Position numbers and translations under genes: made by a program. Below are positions 5,770-15,786 of a DNA stretch of 17,801 bases, piece by piece; the stretch's first letter is position 1; each line of letters starts with the position of its first letter. The notes beneath the pieces were generated by a model. It ran no database searches. It was not told the origin of the DNA and was given only the letters and a program-made list of their open reading frames with translations. The stretch comes from Planctomycetota bacterium (lineage in GTDB: Bacteria > Planctomycetota > MHYJ01 > JACQXL01). The stretch is taken from the NCBI GenBank assembly GCA_016208805.1, contig JACQXL010000051.1, positions 1 to 17,801 on the forward strand. The letters run 5' to 3'.

Positions 5770-8700
5770 ATGAAAAAGGGATTTATCCTGAGGAACGAAG
5801 GATTGTTAGGGTTAGCCGTATTGATTGCAGTATTTTATTTAGGCGCATCATTAGGTTACGCCGATAAACCGCCTGCCGACGAAGACAAAGTCATCACGCC
5901 CACCTCAACCCCGCCGCCCCTGGAATTAATGTATCCCAAGTCGCCGGACGGCGGCTTCAGCATCCTGTCCGTCTCGCCCGGCTGGACCGAGAAAACGCCG
6001 GCCAGTTCACCCGGAGTCAGAAACAATCACGAGATGGTCTGGGACAACTCAAACGGCATCCTCTTCGGTGGCTGGCTCAGCGGCAGTTACAATTACAACG
6101 ACACCTGGTGGTATAGCCCGGTCAGCAACACCTGGACCAATAAGAACCCGTCCAACCCGCCGCCCGGGAAAAGTTGCACCGCAATGGTCTGGGACGGCGC
6201 CAACTGCATCCTCTTCGGCGGCTCCAATACCGGCACACGCTCCAACGACACCTGGTGGTATAGCCCTGTTAGTAATACCTGGACCAATAAGAATCCGTCC
6301 AGCCCGCCGGCCGCCCGGTTCTATCACCGGATGGTCTGGGACGGTACCCGTTGCATAATGTTCGGCGGCAATACGTCCAGCGGCTATATGAACGACCTGT
6401 GGTGGTATAACCCGTCTGCCAACACCTGGACGCAGAAAAGCCCGACCGGCGGACCGCCCGCGGCCAGGGGTCAATGCGGAATGATATGGGATGGCACCCG
6501 GGTGGTTATGTTCGGCGGATACGGCACAGGCGGCGCTTATAATGATGTCTGGTGGTATGACCCGTCCGCTAATACCTGGACGCAGAAGATTGCCCAAGGC
6601 GCATCGGGCTCGCCTGTAGCCAGATGGACTCATACACTAACCTGGTCGCTCAACCGGGCCGTACTCTTCGGCGGATACGATACTTCTACTTATCGCAACG
6701 ACGTCTGGTGGTATAACCCCACGGACAACACCTGGTTCCAGAAGATTGCCAATAACCCCAACGATACACCCACACAACGGGGTGGTCAAACGATGATTTG
6801 GGACAACACCCGTGACATTATGTTTGCCGGTTACGACACGGCATTTCGTAACGACCTGTGGTGGTATGACCCTGATTCCTCCGGCCCGAGCGGCTCTATC
6901 ACCATAGACACGGCCGGCTCAATAGGCAATGCGGTGGGTTTCTCGCCGACCCCGAATACCTTCACCACTCACATCGTGGTGCCGCACAACAGCGCGCTTG
7001 ACCCGGCCAACCTGACCGTGTCCTGCTGGGTAAAAACAAGCGATACCGGCAATTATCGTGGTATCGTTACCAAGGGCTTGGTGGGCGGCGGCTGGAATAT
7101 GGACGTTACCGGCGGCGCCCTCCGTTTTATGGTCAAATCATCCGGTGGCACATTCTATGTCGCCACCCATTCCGGCACGATTTGCAACGGCAACTGGCAC
7201 CACGTGGTCGGCGTGTTTAACAGCGTCACCGGTGTGGTCAGCGTTTACTTAGACGGCGTCAAGGGTACGGATGCGACCGGCGCATCCAAAGGCGCCACCA
7301 CCAACGATATGGACATCGGCGGCGGCTCGTCCAGCGGCGCGGCCTACTCCCTCAACGGCACCATAGACGAGGTCAAACTCTATAACCGCGCCTGGACCAC
7401 GGCCGATGTCGGTTACGAATATAACTCCGCTAACGGCCTCTACGGCCATTCCACCGACCCGGACATCGTCTGCGGCTATCATTTAGACGAGACGGCCGGC
7501 ATCACGGCGGATAACTTCGCCGGCGTATCCCTGGACGGCACCCTGACCGGTTCGCCCACCCCGACCTGGGTCACCGGCAAGGTCTATAAATTAAACGTTA
7601 ATCCAACTTATATCACCGCGACCCCGCCGGCCGTAGTGATTTATTTAGCCGTGTCCGACCCTGATACCGGTCTGTACAAGATGCGTTTCAGGAACACGAC
7701 CGACAGTTGGCTGGATAACTGGGAGCCGTTCAGCAAGACCAAGTCCTGGACGCTGGCCTCCGGCGACGGCTCAAAGACGGTTGAGGCACAGGTATCCAAC
7801 CTCTTCGGCGTGGTCAGCGAATTTCCAGATTCCATCACCTACGATACCACCGGCCCGACCGGCGACATCGTCATCAACGGCGGCGCCACCTACCCGGCCA
7901 TCACCAACGTCGTCATCACGCTCAACACGGTTGATACGGCCAGCAACTGCGCCTATATGCGCTTCAAGAACGACTCCGACCCCTGGCTGGATAACTGGGA
8001 AACATTCACCACCACCAAGAACTGGGTAATTTCAGATACACCCGGAACCAGATACGTCTGGGCCGAGGTGAAAAACTACGCCGGCCTGACCTCAACCTTC
8101 TGGGATACGATTATCCTGGACACCACGCCACCGACCGGCGAGATATACATCAATAACCGGGATGACTATGTCACCCAGACCTCGGTTACGGTCACGCTGG
8201 CCGTGACCGATACGGATAGCGGGCTGACCACAATGCGGCTCAAGAACGACAACAATCCCTATCCCGATACCTGGGACCCGTTTGCCAGCCCGATTTCCTG
8301 GACGCTTTCCGGGGCCGACCTGACCTGCACGGTCTGGGCGCAGGTGAAAAACGGCGCCGGCGCATATTCCGAATTCAGCGATTACATATTATACGACAAC
8401 ACCCCGCCTGAAGGCAATATCATAATTGACGGCGGCGCGCAATACACCTCGTCCACTGCCGTCACCATCACGCTCAATGCCTACGACCCCTTCCCGGTCA
8501 GCGGGCTGAACCAGATGCGCTTCTCCAATAACGGCTCAACCTGGTCTAACTGGGAAAATTATGCGGCCGCTAAACCGGACTGGTCGCTGGCCTGGCCGAA
8601 CCCTGATACTGAAGACGGGCTCAAAACCGTCTATGCCCAGGTCAAAAACCAGGCCGGGCTGGTCAACTCGCCCGATTTCAGTGATACGATAACGTTGGAC

Positions 8701-11700
8701 CGGGTGCCGCCTTCGGCATTCAACCTGCTGTTACCGGCCAACGAAGGTCTCATCTTCCGGGACGGCGCGCCGGTCCTGTTTGACTGGTCGGCGTCCACGG
8801 ATACGATGTCCAACCCGGTCACCTACAAATTAATAATGATAGACCCGACCTATGCGGCCACCCAGGGCGGCCATTCATCAGCGGGCAAGTCCGTAATCGG
8901 CGGCATCGCCGGCGATAGTTATTCTATGAGCCAGCCGATTAAGGCCGGCGCCCAGTACTGGACGGCCCAGGCCAGCGATGCGGCCGGCAACTCCACCTAC
9001 GCCACCGGCGCGGTCTCAACCGGCAACTGCCACGAGACGCACGGCCCGACCACGGCCAATTGGCTCAATTCTACGGGCGCATCCTGCGGGCCGGATAACG
9101 ATTGCGGCGACCCTAACGGCGCACGGACCTCGCTCAATCCCGGCATAGATTACTCATCCGGCAACGCCAATATGAGTTTCCAAATTACACATATCGCGCC
9201 CAGCACAGCCCTGGAGTCCAACGTTACATTATATTATAACAGTATGGGCGACACGTTGGGCGGCTACGGCACAGACCAGAACTGGTCGCATACCTTTGAC
9301 CAGGTCCTGATTCCATCGGCCGGCCCGGTCATCAGCGCTTCAGCCACCGTTACCTACCGCCAGGCCGATGGCCGGCGCGTGGTCTATACCGAAACCGCCA
9401 CGGCCGATGTCTATGCGCCGTTTGATTTCTACGGCGATTCTTCGGTGCTGACCGACTACAACACCGCTGGCTACGCGGTCATTTACTACCCCAAGCGCGG
9501 CATCACTTATACGTTTGCGGCCAATAATAATGACTCGGTCTATGAACTGACTAAGATAGAGGACCGCCACGGCAACGCCGTTACCTGCACCTACACGGCC
9601 GCGGACAAGGTGGAATTTGCCTACCTGCCCGGCGGACGGACCATCACCTTCGCCTACACGGACGGCAAACTCACCACCATCACCGACCCGTCATCCAACC
9701 AGACGACCGTAAATTATAATACGGACGGCAAACTGTATGAGATTGTCCAGGACTCCGGCAACTGGAAGTGGTCGTTCACGTATTATGCCGGCACGAACCG
9801 GATTTCAGGAGCGACCAATCCCAACAACAAGACCAATAGTTACCAGTATGGGCCGGACGGCAAGTTCTATCAGGTGACGGATGCGCTGGGTAATATCAGC
9901 ACGGTCACGGTGGATACGCCGACCGCGGTGGCCGCGGTCAGCCGGGCCGGCGAGGCGACCACGATGAAATACGACTTAGCGCTGGATACCTGGAAGGCGT
10001 CCACCGATGCGCTGGGTAATGCCGCGACCAACGTCTTTGACGCATCTCGCAACCTGACCAAGTCCACCAACCCGCTCGGTTACTACACCGAATACGTCTA
10101 CAACAGCCGGGATAACGTCACGGTCATTACCGATACGATGGGCTGCGTCACCCAGTATTTCTACCAGGACAGCCGGCCGGGCAACGAGGACCTGCCTACT
10201 TACATTATAGATGCCCGCGGCGTGGCCGTGTCTATGACCTATAATGCCAAGGGCAGTCTGATGGCCCGGACCGATGCCTACGGCACGGTCAATGCGGTCA
10301 CGACCAACTACACCTATTACGTCAACGGGCGGCTGGAGTCCCAGACCACCGACCCGTCCGGGCTATCGCTGTTCACCTCGTACGAGTATAACGGCAACGG
10401 GTACCTGAGCCATAAATACGTTGAGGTGGGCAACGGCCTGCCCGGGCTTGATTATTACTACGACTACGACTCTTTGGGCCGGCTGACCAAGTCCTATGAC
10501 CCGCGCTACGGGCTCTACGGCGGCGTATTCACCGAATACCAGTATGACTCACGCGGCAATAACACGCTCATTATCGGGCCGGTGACCGATGACCCGGCCA
10601 CGTCCAATGTCCGCACCCGGATGGATTACGATTATATGGATAACATAGTCAATCGGATAGACGACGAAACGCGCAAGAATATCATCGCCTGGCATCAATA
10701 TAACAATGTCGGCTGGTTGACGGATGTCTGGGTGGATTATGGCGGCCTGGGTCTGCATACGCACACGGATTATTATGGCACGGGCAGAGTGTGGAAGGTG
10801 ACGGCTCCGACCGGCGCACTGACCGAATACACTTATTACGATAACGGACGTCTGCACGAGGTTAAACAGGGACTTAACGAGACGGAAACGGCCATCACCG
10901 AGTATCAGTACGACGCCAACGGCAATACGTTCTGGGTCAAGGACCCGGAACTGCACCAGACCAATTATTCCTACTGGCCTAATGACAAGGTCTTTACGGC
11001 CACGGATGCGGCCAATAATACCACCACCTATTATTACGACGGCTGCGGGTGCTGTCAGGCGGACCGGGTGATAGATGCCCGGGGCTACACCACTTATACC
11101 GCTTACGACGAACTCAAGCGGGTGAAATACATCAGGACGCCCCAGGAGAATATCACTACGGCTTATGAATACGACAAGGGCTCAAGGAGAACCAAGGTCT
11201 ATGGGCCGTGGAAGGATGCCAATGCCAACGGGATTCCGGACGATGCGGATACGGCCTTGGAGCGTGCGTACGGTTATGATAAGCCGGGGCGGATGACGTC
11301 CAGTTATGCCCTGGGCCAGAGCCCGACGGTCTATGGCTATGATGCCAATAGTAACGTGATTAGCACGACCGATGCGGTCGGCGTGAACATCCAGTATGTT
11401 TATGAGAAGCGCAACTATCTCCAGATGGCGACCGTTGACCCGGCCGGGCTGAACGAGCAGACGAGTTATGTCTATGATAATTTAGGGCGGCAGACGCGGC
11501 TGATCCGGGCCAGTAATTCGCCCACGTTGGCGACTCATACATCTTATGATTACGATAATGCCGGGCGGCTGACCCGGCAGTACGACCCGATGAGTCCGAC
11601 CTACCAGACCACCTACCAGTATTATAATTACGGGCTGGAGAAATGGGTGATTGATGCCAATAACAATACGACCAAGTATTTCTATGACAAATGGGGACGG

Positions 11701-13842
11701 CTGACCCGAACCACAGATGCACGCGGATATAACACGGATTACCAGTATAACCGGGACTCGCAACAGACTAAACTGACCTATGTCCGGGGCGGGAATGCGG
11801 TGGATACGACCTACGAGTATTACAATAATCACCTATTGCATATTGCAAATTACCCCGGATTCACCGGCACGAACACGACCACCTATAGTTATGACGGTAA
11901 TGGTAATATGCTGACCAAGCAGGATGCGAACAATAACAGTTTCTCGTATCAGTATGACGCCAATAACCGTTTAACCACAAAGACACAAAGCGCACAAAGT
12001 TGGACATATAGCTACGACGCCGGGAGCAATCTATTGACCCTGGTCGGGCCGAATACTAATCTTGCCTACGTCTATGATTATTACGGGCGTCTGCAGTCGG
12101 CCACGGATAATATCCTGGTCAAGACGGTCGGTTACACGTATTACCAGGATAATCTGAGGAACACCATGCTTGACCCCCAGGGGAACTTAACAGTGTACTC
12201 GTATGACGCCGCAAAGCGGCTTAAGACTGTAACGGTAAACGGAGCGCAGGAGGCGTTCTATAGTTATAATGCGTTAGGGCAGAGGACGCAGGCGATGAGA
12301 GGGCAACCGGGCGTGGCCGTGACGGATTATACCTACAATCACAGCCAGCGCTGGCTGACCTCGTTGGTGAACTGGGCGCCACCCACGCCGACCACCGTAT
12401 CGTCGTTTGCATATACCTACGACTTAGTCGGGAATAAGACGAGTATGGGGTTATTAGGCGGCGATGTGCTGGCATATGGTTACGATGCCGATTATCAGTT
12501 GACTTCAGAGGTCAGAACTGGTATTGTTACTTATACCATCGGCATCCAGTATGATGAAGTCGGTAACAGGTTAACCCAGACCAAGAATGGCGTGGCAACG
12601 AATTATAGTTATAACAATGCGAATCAGTTGTTGACGGAAGTAACAGGAATAACGCCGACAGTTTATGCCTACGATGCGAACGGTAATGTGGTCAGCAAGA
12701 CGGCGCTGGGCTGGACTTACCTTTACGGTTATGATAGTGATAACCATATGATTAACTATACTGACAGCCAGACGCCGACCAACAATGCCACTTACACCTA
12801 TGACGCGTTAGGACGCCGGACGCAGAAGTTGCTGGTAGGTTACTGGGAGCAGTATGTCTATGACGGCAGTAACATAGTTGCTGATTACAACGTTGTGGTT
12901 ACGGCGACGTATGTCACGCCGTTCTTAGATGAGAACCTGTTAGTAACCCGCTATTTCCCGATACAGGCGAATTATTACTACACGCACGATGGGCTCGGTA
13001 GTGTCCGTAACCTCTTAGATTCAGCAGGGGCTGTCCAGAATACGTATGATTACACCGGGTTTGGCGAAGCGCTGAACTGGGTGGAGAATGTAGTTAATAG
13101 GTATACCTACACTGGCAGAGAGCATGACAGTGAATCCGGGCTTGATGATTATCGAGAACGGAAGTATAGTTCGTCAATAGGCCGGTTTAATAGACGAGAC
13201 CCAATTGGGTATAAAGGCGGTATTAACTTATATGGTTATGTCGTAAACAACCCTATTAACCTTACTGACCCCTTTGGTGAGAAAGTTAAATATAATATAA
13301 CTTTCCATGCTAAGCCGGTGAATGTAACAAAAACCGCTAAAGAGATTACTAAAATAGTAAACAAGGACGGCAAAAAGGGAGTTTATCTGGGATACTGTGA
13401 GTATACTGCCTCTTATCCCAACTTTGGCGGAACGTATCAACGACAGCCCTCCTCCAAAAACTGTCAAGTTGATTGCTGGTTTAATGAAATAGAGTTTACT
13501 GCCACAAATCAGATTTATGTTGCTAAAGATATTTCACAACAAGATCTAGAGAAGGTATTGAGACACGAATTGCTTCATGCGGCGATATATTCGTTTGCAT
13601 GGCAGGATGGTAAACAGGAATTAGAGGAGATAGATAATAAGACTAGGCAAAAACCCATACGAGTTTGCGTAGAGGGCGATGGAGGAAGGAAAAATTGTGG
13701 CGAAGCAGCAAGGCAATGTAAACTAAAACTATGGGAGATTTTAAAAGGCTGGTATGATAAAATGATGAGTAAAGCAGACAAAGAACAAGATTGGTTTGAA
13801 AAAGCCGATGAAAATTACGGAATATCGGACCAACTTAAATAA
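5770..13842 (+). CDS. Giant secreted Rhs/YD-repeat polymorphic toxin with Kelch, LamG-like and HELLH metallopeptidase tip
   Basis: A very strong ribosome binding site supports the start. Residues 1-32 are a Sec signal peptide (MKKGFILR, hydrophobic core, cleavage near GYA/DK). Then come six Kelch-type repeats (about 71-375, each with LFGG or MFGG and WWY), a LamG/concanavalin-like domain (377-600), four Ig-like repeats with MRFKN-type cores (608-977) and an FN3-like segment (978-1085). A Cys-rich RHS start, a long YD-repeat shell (about 1200-2450) and the Rhs core follow (THDGLGSVR, then DPIG at 2477-2480 and DPFG at 2500-2503, the paired-aspartate autoproteolysis pattern). The tip (2504-2690) carries HELLH (2599-2603) and six cysteines shared with the paralogue at 14523. 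GC content falls in the last part. There is no PAAR or VgrG domain, so export by Sec is likely. The tip is probably a zinc peptidase toxin; substrate unknown. Confidence 0.93.
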   Translation: MKKGFILRNEGLLGLAVLIAVFYLGASLGYADKPPADEDKVITPTSTPPPLELMYPKSPDGGFSILSVSPGWTEKTPASSPGVRNNHEMVWDNSNGILFGGWLSGSYNYNDTWWYSPVSNTWTNKNPSNPPPGKSCTAMVWDGANCILFGGSNTGTRSNDTWWYSPVSNTWTNKNPSSPPAARFYHRMVWDGTRCIMFGGNTSSGYMNDLWWYNPSANTWTQKSPTGGPPAARGQCGMIWDGTRVVMFGGYGTGGAYNDVWWYDPSANTWTQKIAQGASGSPVARWTHTLTWSLNRAVLFGGYDTSTYRNDVWWYNPTDNTWFQKIANNPNDTPTQRGGQTMIWDNTRDIMFAGYDTAFRNDLWWYDPDSSGPSGSITIDTAGSIGNAVGFSPTPNTFTTHIVVPHNSALDPANLTVSCWVKTSDTGNYRGIVTKGLVGGGWNMDVTGGALRFMVKSSGGTFYVATHSGTICNGNWHHVVGVFNSVTGVVSVYLDGVKGTDATGASKGATTNDMDIGGGSSSGAAYSLNGTIDEVKLYNRAWTTADVGYEYNSANGLYGHSTDPDIVCGYHLDETAGITADNFAGVSLDGTLTGSPTPTWVTGKVYKLNVNPTYITATPPAVVIYLAVSDPDTGLYKMRFRNTTDSWLDNWEPFSKTKSWTLASGDGSKTVEAQVSNLFGVVSEFPDSITYDTTGPTGDIVINGGATYPAITNVVITLNTVDTASNCAYMRFKNDSDPWLDNWETFTTTKNWVISDTPGTRYVWAEVKNYAGLTSTFWDTIILDTTPPTGEIYINNRDDYVTQTSVTVTLAVTDTDSGLTTMRLKNDNNPYPDTWDPFASPISWTLSGADLTCTVWAQVKNGAGAYSEFSDYILYDNTPPEGNIIIDGGAQYTSSTAVTITLNAYDPFPVSGLNQMRFSNNGSTWSNWENYAAAKPDWSLAWPNPDTEDGLKTVYAQVKNQAGLVNSPDFSDTITLDRVPPSAFNLLLPANEGLIFRDGAPVLFDWSASTDTMSNPVTYKLIMIDPTYAATQGGHSSAGKSVIGGIAGDSYSMSQPIKAGAQYWTAQASDAAGNSTYATGAVSTGNCHETHGPTTANWLNSTGASCGPDNDCGDPNGARTSLNPGIDYSSGNANMSFQITHIAPSTALESNVTLYYNSMGDTLGGYGTDQNWSHTFDQVLIPSAGPVISASATVTYRQADGRRVVYTETATADVYAPFDFYGDSSVLTDYNTAGYAVIYYPKRGITYTFAANNNDSVYELTKIEDRHGNAVTCTYTAADKVEFAYLPGGRTITFAYTDGKLTTITDPSSNQTTVNYNTDGKLYEIVQDSGNWKWSFTYYAGTNRISGATNPNNKTNSYQYGPDGKFYQVTDALGNISTVTVDTPTAVAAVSRAGEATTMKYDLALDTWKASTDALGNAATNVFDASRNLTKSTNPLGYYTEYVYNSRDNVTVITDTMGCVTQYFYQDSRPGNEDLPTYIIDARGVAVSMTYNAKGSLMARTDAYGTVNAVTTNYTYYVNGRLESQTTDPSGLSLFTSYEYNGNGYLSHKYVEVGNGLPGLDYYYDYDSLGRLTKSYDPRYGLYGGVFTEYQYDSRGNNTLIIGPVTDDPATSNVRTRMDYDYMDNIVNRIDDETRKNIIAWHQYNNVGWLTDVWVDYGGLGLHTHTDYYGTGRVWKVTAPTGALTEYTYYDNGRLHEVKQGLNETETAITEYQYDANGNTFWVKDPELHQTNYSYWPNDKVFTATDAANNTTTYYYDGCGCCQADRVIDARGYTTYTAYDELKRVKYIRTPQENITTAYEYDKGSRRTKVYGPWKDANANGIPDDADTALERAYGYDKPGRMTSSYALGQSPTVYGYDANSNVISTTDAVGVNIQYVYEKRNYLQMATVDPAGLNEQTSYVYDNLGRQTRLIRASNSPTLATHTSYDYDNAGRLTRQYDPMSPTYQTTYQYYNYGLEKWVIDANNNTTKYFYDKWGRLTRTTDARGYNTDYQYNRDSQQTKLTYVRGGNAVDTTYEYYNNHLLHIANYPGFTGTNTTTYSYDGNGNMLTKQDANNNSFSYQYDANNRLTTKTQSAQSWTYSYDAGSNLLTLVGPNTNLAYVYDYYGRLQSATDNILVKTVGYTYYQDNLRNTMLDPQGNLTVYSYDAAKRLKTVTVNGAQEAFYSYNALGQRTQAMRGQPGVAVTDYTYNHSQRWLTSLVNWAPPTPTTVSSFAYTYDLVGNKTSMGLLGGDVLAYGYDADYQLTSEVRTGIVTYTIGIQYDEVGNRLTQTKNGVATNYSYNNANQLLTEVTGITPTVYAYDANGNVVSKTALGWTYLYGYDSDNHMINYTDSQTPTNNATYTYDALGRRTQKLLVGYWEQYVYDGSNIVADYNVVVTATYVTPFLDENLLVTRYFPIQANYYYTHDGLGSVRNLLDSAGAVQNTYDYTGFGEALNWVENVVNRYTYTGREHDSESGLDDYRERKYSSSIGRFNRRDPIGYKGGINLYGYVVNNPINLTDPFGEKVKYNITFHAKPVNVTKTAKEITKIVNKDGKKGVYLGYCEYTASYPNFGGTYQRQPSSKNCQVDCWFNEIEFTATNQIYVAKDISQQDLEKVLRHELLHAAIYSFAWQDGKQELEEIDNKTRQKPIRVCVEGDGGRKNCGEAARQCKLKLWEILKGWYDKMMSKADKEQDWFEKADENYGISDQLK
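11971..12000. repeat. CACAAAG-type repeat fragment inside the Rhs gene
   Basis: The segment reads ACCACAAAGACACAAAGCGC and then ACAAAG, three CACAAAG-like words in a row, unlike the surrounding GC-rich YD-repeat codons. It is in frame and encodes LTTKTQSAQS. I recognise this word pattern from a dispersed intergenic repeat of environmental bacteria, so this may be half of such an element captured in coding sequence. Confidence 0.4.
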
Positions 13843-13851
13843 GGAGGAAAT

Positions 13852-14442
13852 ATGAAACACCTTAAAATATCAGATAAAAACCTATATATATTTATTGGCT
13901 ACCTATTTTTGGCAATCAGTATATTGGGGTGTAATGGGGTGTCTAAAAAGTCCATGGGTGGGAAAACGATTGATAGGCAATCTAAAGAATGGCATATATT
14001 CTTTAAGAACGATTTTTATCTACTTAAACAAAAAGATGGCGAAATGTATACGGTTGATAATCTGTTAGGAAAAGAATTAAATAACCACATTAATGATGAA
14101 ACTGGTGTAATAACATCCGCCACCATCGGACTTCAAGGAGACGAGAAATGGGAAAGTCGTCTTTACTCATTAGAAGCGTCTATTAATGGTAACATTGAGT
14201 CATCACGAACAACTACATCAGTAATTCCTCTGACATTAGATTACTGGATTTATAGTGATTCTATATCAGAAATCAGCATTGATTTTGGCATTTCTGGGAA
14301 GTTTCAGAAGAGAGATATTGTTAGTCAAAGGTTTGAAGGTGTTAAATGGGGTGAGAAAGTCGCATTTGTAGTTAATGGTGTCGACTATCTTTTACTTGTT
14401 ATTACCCAGCCAATTCTTCAGAAGACTGAAGAGATAAAATAG
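13852..14442 (+). CDS. Candidate immunity lipoprotein for the Rhs tip, copy 1
   Basis: A 196-residue lipoprotein precursor: the signal sequence ends in ISILGC, placing the lipidated cysteine at residue 27, with Asn at +2. AGGAGG overlaps the stop codon of the Rhs gene and lies four bases before ATG, so the two genes are almost certainly co-translated. The mature part has a conserved FKNDFYLL..K.GEM segment and ends KWGEKV...LLLVITQPILQKTEEIK-like, both shared with the copy at 15787. I know no family for it. Its position directly after a toxin-like tip, and its duplication together with that tip, point to an immunity protein held in the periplasm or outer membrane. The DNA is AT-rich compared with the front of the Rhs gene, as is usual for exchanged tip/immunity cassettes. 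Confidence 0.75.
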   Translation: MKHLKISDKNLYIFIGYLFLAISILGCNGVSKKSMGGKTIDRQSKEWHIFFKNDFYLLKQKDGEMYTVDNLLGKELNNHINDETGVITSATIGLQGDEKWESRLYSLEASINGNIESSRTTTSVIPLTLDYWIYSDSISEISIDFGISGKFQKRDIVSQRFEGVKWGEKVAFVVNGVDYLLLVITQPILQKTEEIK

Positions 14443-14454
14443 TATTATCAGGCA

Positions 14455-14520
14455 ATCCGTGTCATCGTCCGACGCCATAGTCCGGCTATGGACGACGGCT
14501 GTCTGCGAAATCTGTGTAAT
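14455..14520. repeat. Hairpin element at the junction of the two toxin modules
   Basis: Direct repeats AATCCGTGTCAT (14455-14466) and AATCTGTGTAAT (14509-14520) flank a hairpin with stem CCATAG (14475-14480) / CTATGG (14486-14491), extended by CCGACG / CGACGG with one mismatch and a bulge. It lies exactly between the first immunity gene and the start of homology of the second Rhs module, which also receives its upstream stop codon (14517-14519) from it. Confidence 0.55.
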
Positions 14521-14522
14521 CT

Positions 14523-15776
14523 GTGGTTAATAACGCTAACCAACTGCTGACGGAAATCAGCGGGGCGACGCCAACGAACTACGCTTATGACAGTAATGGG
14601 AACAACATCAGTAAGACGACCGGGGCGAATACGTATCTGTATGGTTACGATGCGGAGAACCATATGATTAGTTACACTGACCCAATAACGATGGTAAATA
14701 ATGCGACATATGGATATGATGCTTTGGGACGTCGTATCACTAAAACCTCATCACTAACAACTGAGAACTACGTGTACGATGGGGCTAATATCGTTGCCGA
14801 TTACAGCGTTGTGGTTACGGCGACGTATGTGACGCCTTTCTTGGATGAGAACTTACTGGTAACCCGCTATTTCCCGATACAGGCGAATTATTATTACACG
14901 CACGATGGGTTAGGCAGTGTCCGGGAGTTAGTGGATAATATGGGTGTAGTGCAGAATAGTTACGATTACTACGCCTTTGGTGAAATCCTGAATCAATCTG
15001 AAATGGTGCCCAATCGGTACAAGTTTACGGGCCAAGAATGGAATAACGAGTCGTCACAGTATTATTATAATGCCAGACATTACAGTCCGGATATAGGCCG
15101 ATTTGGAGCAAGAGACCCAATAGGGTATAGAGGCGGTATAAACTTGTACAGTTATGTAGGAAACAATCCAATTAATAGAACAGATCCATTTGGTCAAGAG
15201 TTTAAGTATACAGTAAAACTTGCTTCCGATCCAAAGGACGACAAAAAGACTCTTGTTGACGACAAAACATATGACGAAAAAACAATTAACGATAAGATGC
15301 AAAAGCAGCATGGAACCAAGAAAAAATATATCGGTTATTGCGAGCCGGACGCCAGATTTGTTAACGAAGAGACAGAGATTACTAAGGATGATTTTAATCT
15401 TGATAACTCAATGTGTACGGTGGAGTGCAAATTTACGGAGATGGAGTTTGTCGCTTATAGTAAGATTTATCTCGCGAATAACATCTCAAAGGATGAGAAG
15501 CAAGGTCTATACCGACACGAGTTGCTCCATGCCGTAATATATTTCTTTACATGGCAGGATGCCGAGAAAGATTTAAGGGCTATCTATGATAAGAAGGAAA
15601 CAGCTTGCGCAAAAGGGGGCACAAAGTGTCTTGAGGCCAAGAAAATATGTAGGAATAAACTAATACGAAATGCCCGTGAATGGAAGGAAAAAGTGGAGAA
15701 AGTGCAAGATGACTGGCAAAACTGGTATGAAGCAGAAGAAGATAAGGGGCATCTTATATCAGACCAACTTAAATAA
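14523..15776 (+). CDS. Orphan Rhs core and HELLH tip, 5'-truncated toxin cassette
   Basis: This frame begins abruptly inside the YD-repeat region. Its first residues (VNNANQLLTEISG) match residues 2282 onwards of the giant Rhs protein. It keeps the Rhs core, DPIG...DPFG, and a tip with HELLH (residues 332-336 counted from GTG 14523) and the six shared cysteines, ending ISDQLK as in the first copy. It lacks the signal peptide, the front domains and most of the shell. There is no ribosome binding site before GTG 14523, and a stop lies one codon upstream. ATG 14664 has GGAG six bases before it and is an alternative start. The DNA from about 14808 to 14923 is roughly 90% identical to 12891-13006, while the tips are much more diverged. 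This is the usual form of a displaced Rhs tip that can be recombined onto the full gene; it may be silent. Confidence 0.85.
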   Translation: MVNNANQLLTEISGATPTNYAYDSNGNNISKTTGANTYLYGYDAENHMISYTDPITMVNNATYGYDALGRRITKTSSLTTENYVYDGANIVADYSVVVTATYVTPFLDENLLVTRYFPIQANYYYTHDGLGSVRELVDNMGVVQNSYDYYAFGEILNQSEMVPNRYKFTGQEWNNESSQYYYNARHYSPDIGRFGARDPIGYRGGINLYSYVGNNPINRTDPFGQEFKYTVKLASDPKDDKKTLVDDKTYDEKTINDKMQKQHGTKKKYIGYCEPDARFVNEETEITKDDFNLDNSMCTVECKFTEMEFVAYSKIYLANNISKDEKQGLYRHELLHAVIYFFTWQDAEKDLRAIYDKKETACAKGGTKCLEAKKICRNKLIRNAREWKEKVEKVQDDWQNWYEAEEDKGHLISDQLK

Positions 15777-15786
15777 GGAGGAAAAT

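Noticed and set aside
15670..15786. Upstream ATG for the second lipoprotein gene
   Set aside because: It overlaps the orphan Rhs frame and would place a charged tail before the signal peptide; ATG 15787 has AGGAGG and matches the first copy.
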